Source: Solirubrobacteraceae bacterium
Lineage (GTDB): Bacteria > Actinomycetota > Thermoleophilia > Solirubrobacterales > Solirubrobacteraceae
Direction of reading: 5' to 3'
DNA: 38,624 nucleotides
Assembly: GCA_017882465.1 (NCBI GenBank)
Contig: JADGPN010000007.1
Location: forward strand, 1 to 38,624
The translations under genes were made by a program, and so were the position numbers. Positions 37,437 through 38,624 of this stretch are shown here, piece after piece. Below the pieces are notes generated by a model. That model saw nothing but the letters and a program-made list of their open reading frames with translations. It made no database searches and was not told where the DNA came from. Position 1 is the first letter of the stretch. The number at the start of each line of letters is the position of its first letter.

Positions 37437-38116
37437 GCCGCGAACAGCGTCAGCTCGGGCTGACGCTCGCCGCGCAGCACGGCGAGGTCGACCTCGATGC
37501 ACTCGATCCCGCGAGCCTGAGCCAGCACGCGCGCCTGCGGCTTGATCGCCTGCGCGGCCAGCACGCCCCGGCAGGCCGAGAAGGCGGGATCGCAGCGGAT
37601 CCGCTCCAGGTAGCGGGTCAGCTGCTCGACCGCCTCGATCCCGGCCACCCGCTTGATCTCGACCGCGACCCACTCCTCATCGAGATCCTGGCACATGAGA
37701 TCCACGGGTCCGATGTCAGTCGGCCATTCGCGGCGCACCAGCCGGAAGCCCTCGCCGCACCACTCCGGCTGCCCGGCGAGCAATTCCTGGAGGTGCGCCT
37801 CCACCCCGTCCTTCTCGAGCCCGGCGTCGCCGTCCGGAGCGCCCATGTCGTGGGAGACATCGGAGAGGATCTCCGCGATCGAGATCTCGAGCCGATCCTC
37901 GCTGGCGCCCGCGCGCTTCCTCACCACGACCCGACCGGGCGTCTCCTCGATCACCGTCGGTGGAGTCATCCAGTTCAGGGGCTTGTATCCGCCGGCGTCC
38001 GCATGCACCAGCACCGATCCGTCGGCCTTGACCATGATCAGCCGCAGCGCCTCCGGGAGCAGAGCGTTCAGGCGGCCCGAGTAGCGGACGTCGCAGCGGG
38101 CAACGATGAGGCGCAT
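37433..38116 (-). CDS. nucS: Mismatch-specific endonuclease NucS
   Basis: 227 aa, the same size as mycobacterial NucS. N-terminal DNA-binding part 'RLIVARCDVRYSGRLNALLPEALRLIMVKADGSVLVHADAGGYKPLNWM'; C-terminal PD-ExK nuclease with Asp139 ('GPVDLMC') and Glu153-x-Lys155 ('AVEIKR'). NucS cuts both strands at mismatches and substitutes for MutSL repair in most actinobacteria and many archaea. The C-terminus 'QPELTLF' (219-225) looks like a beta-clamp binding motif. ATG 38116 has TAGGGT 10 nt upstream. Divergent from the GroES-like gene. Confidence 0.94.
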   Translation of the reverse strand: MRLIVARCDVRYSGRLNALLPEALRLIMVKADGSVLVHADAGGYKPLNWMTPPTVIEETPGRVVVRKRAGASEDRLEISIAEILSDVSHDMGAPDGDAGLEKDGVEAHLQELLAGQPEWCGEGFRLVRREWPTDIGPVDLMCQDLDEEWVAVEIKRVAGIEAVEQLTRYLERIRCDPAFSACRGVLAAQAIKPQARVLAQARGIECIEVDLAVLRGERQPELTLFAA

Positions 38117-38175
38117 AGGGTCATTCACCCTACGAACCGGACCGGACGGCGAAACCCATAACCTTTGCCGCACCC
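38117..38175. promoter_or_regulatory. Back-to-back promoters for nucS and the GroES-like gene
   Basis: Minus strand TAGGGT at 38132-38127, 10 nt before nucS ATG 38116. Plus strand TAACCT at 38159-38164, 11 nt before ATG 38176. Neither has an SD. Confidence 0.5.
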
Positions 38176-38565
38176 ATGCGCCAGCAACTTCGCCCACTGT
38201 TCGACCGCGTCGTGATCAAGGAGCTCGACCCGGACCGGATCCGCCGCTCCGGCCTGCTCGTCCCGCCGGGCTCCGATGAGCCGCCGCCCCAGCACGGAAT
38301 CGTGCTCAGGGTCGGCCCCGGGCTCGACTGGTGGGACCACGTCGGCGTGCAGATGCCGGTCCGGCCCGGAGATCATGTCGTGTTCCCCGCCTCGGCCGGC
38401 GTGTGGGTCGAGGTCGAGGAGGAGCGCCTGCTCGTCTGCCGCGTGGCCGAGCTGCTCGGCGTACTCGAGCGGGTCGAGGATTGCCCCGCATGCGAGGGGC
38501 GCCCGCTCGGCCCGGGGGAGTCCTGCCCGGTGTGCGGGCGGGAGGGCTCGTTGTCGCCGCCCTGA
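38176..38565 (+). CDS. GroES (Cpn10)-like protein with C-terminal zinc ribbon
   Basis: 129 aa. Residues 1-95 follow the Cpn10 pattern: 'LRPLFDRVVIKELDPDRIRRSGLLVPPGSDEPPPQHGIVLRVGPG', 'VRPGDHVVFPA' and 'LLVCRVAELLGVL'. After the barrel comes 'DCPACEGRPLGPGESCPVCG', with Cys103/106 and Cys117/120 spaced as a rubredoxin-like zinc ribbon that standard GroES lacks. No groEL follows in the remaining 59 bp. It may be a GroES paralogue with its own partner, or a scaffold using the Cpn10 fold. Start fixed by the family N-terminus. Confidence 0.8.
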   Translation: MRQQLRPLFDRVVIKELDPDRIRRSGLLVPPGSDEPPPQHGIVLRVGPGLDWWDHVGVQMPVRPGDHVVFPASAGVWVEVEEERLLVCRVAELLGVLERVEDCPACEGRPLGPGESCPVCGREGSLSPP

Positions 38566-38624
38566 CGACGGCCGGTCCCGATTGGATCCCGAAGTCACCC
38601 GCACCCGCACCTCAGACGGCCGCC

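Overview
The window looks like chromosomal DNA of a high-GC actinobacterium. Four things point to Actinomycetota: a fused 2-oxoglutarate dehydrogenase E2-E1 protein (Kgd), a NucS mismatch endonuclease, an actinobacterial-type Dcd, and many GTG starts that lack a Shine-Dalgarno sequence. The overall flavour suggests class Thermoleophilia (Solirubrobacterales relatives), but that is a judgement from recalled protein style, not a search. I saw no rRNA, tRNA, IS element, prophage or CRISPR array. Almost all of the DNA is coding on one strand or the other.

Layout. 0.2-6.3 kb: a DoxX-family membrane protein with a terminator, a PfkB-type kinase, a small membrane protein, dcd, another small membrane protein, citrate synthase (gltA), a GNAT, a small unknown protein and a FadR-type regulator. 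6.3-12.9 kb: a catabolic cassette of a glutamine-synthetase-like gamma-glutamyl-amine ligase, a second FadR-type regulator, an APC permease, an aldehyde dehydrogenase and an SDR, with a divergent UspA. This reads as uptake and gamma-glutamylation of an amine or amino-alcohol followed by oxidation. 12.9-21.1 kb: a YgjP-like metalloprotein, a GNAT, a fatty-acid desaturase, metF, a secreted GH27 alpha-galactosidase, a repeat-rich gap, and two divergent metallo-beta-lactamase-fold proteins. 21.1-29.7 kb: a collapsed M29 aminopeptidase gene, pyruvate kinase, an ABC1/UbiB kinase, another MBL hydrolase, a glyoxalase-like protein, an acidic protein, an ApbA/PanE reductase, an AGPS-like flavoprotein, a Nudix protein and a membrane protein. 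29.7-38.6 kb: Kgd (1435 aa, with two lipoyl domains), a group-2 sigma factor, a coiled-coil/transglycosylase cell-wall protein, an alkyltransferase-like protein (ATL), YjbQ, a collapsed enoyl-CoA hydratase, NucS and a GroES-like protein with a zinc ribbon.

Three sequence-level patterns run through the window. (1) More than twenty gene starts carry a TANNNT -10 hexamer ending 6-16 nt (mostly 6-12) before the start codon, usually with no SD, as expected of leaderless or nearly leaderless mRNAs. Five divergent gene pairs place two such promoters back to back in 35-59 bp, and in three places the TAG stop codon of one gene is itself the start of the next gene's -10 box. (2) Several gene 3' ends have been tandemly duplicated together with their stop codon (alpha-galactosidase, an MBL protein, the sigma factor). 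(3) Two genes (M29 aminopeptidase, crotonase) have collapsed by internal deletions while keeping both ends. No tool was run; family assignments rest on motifs read by eye.
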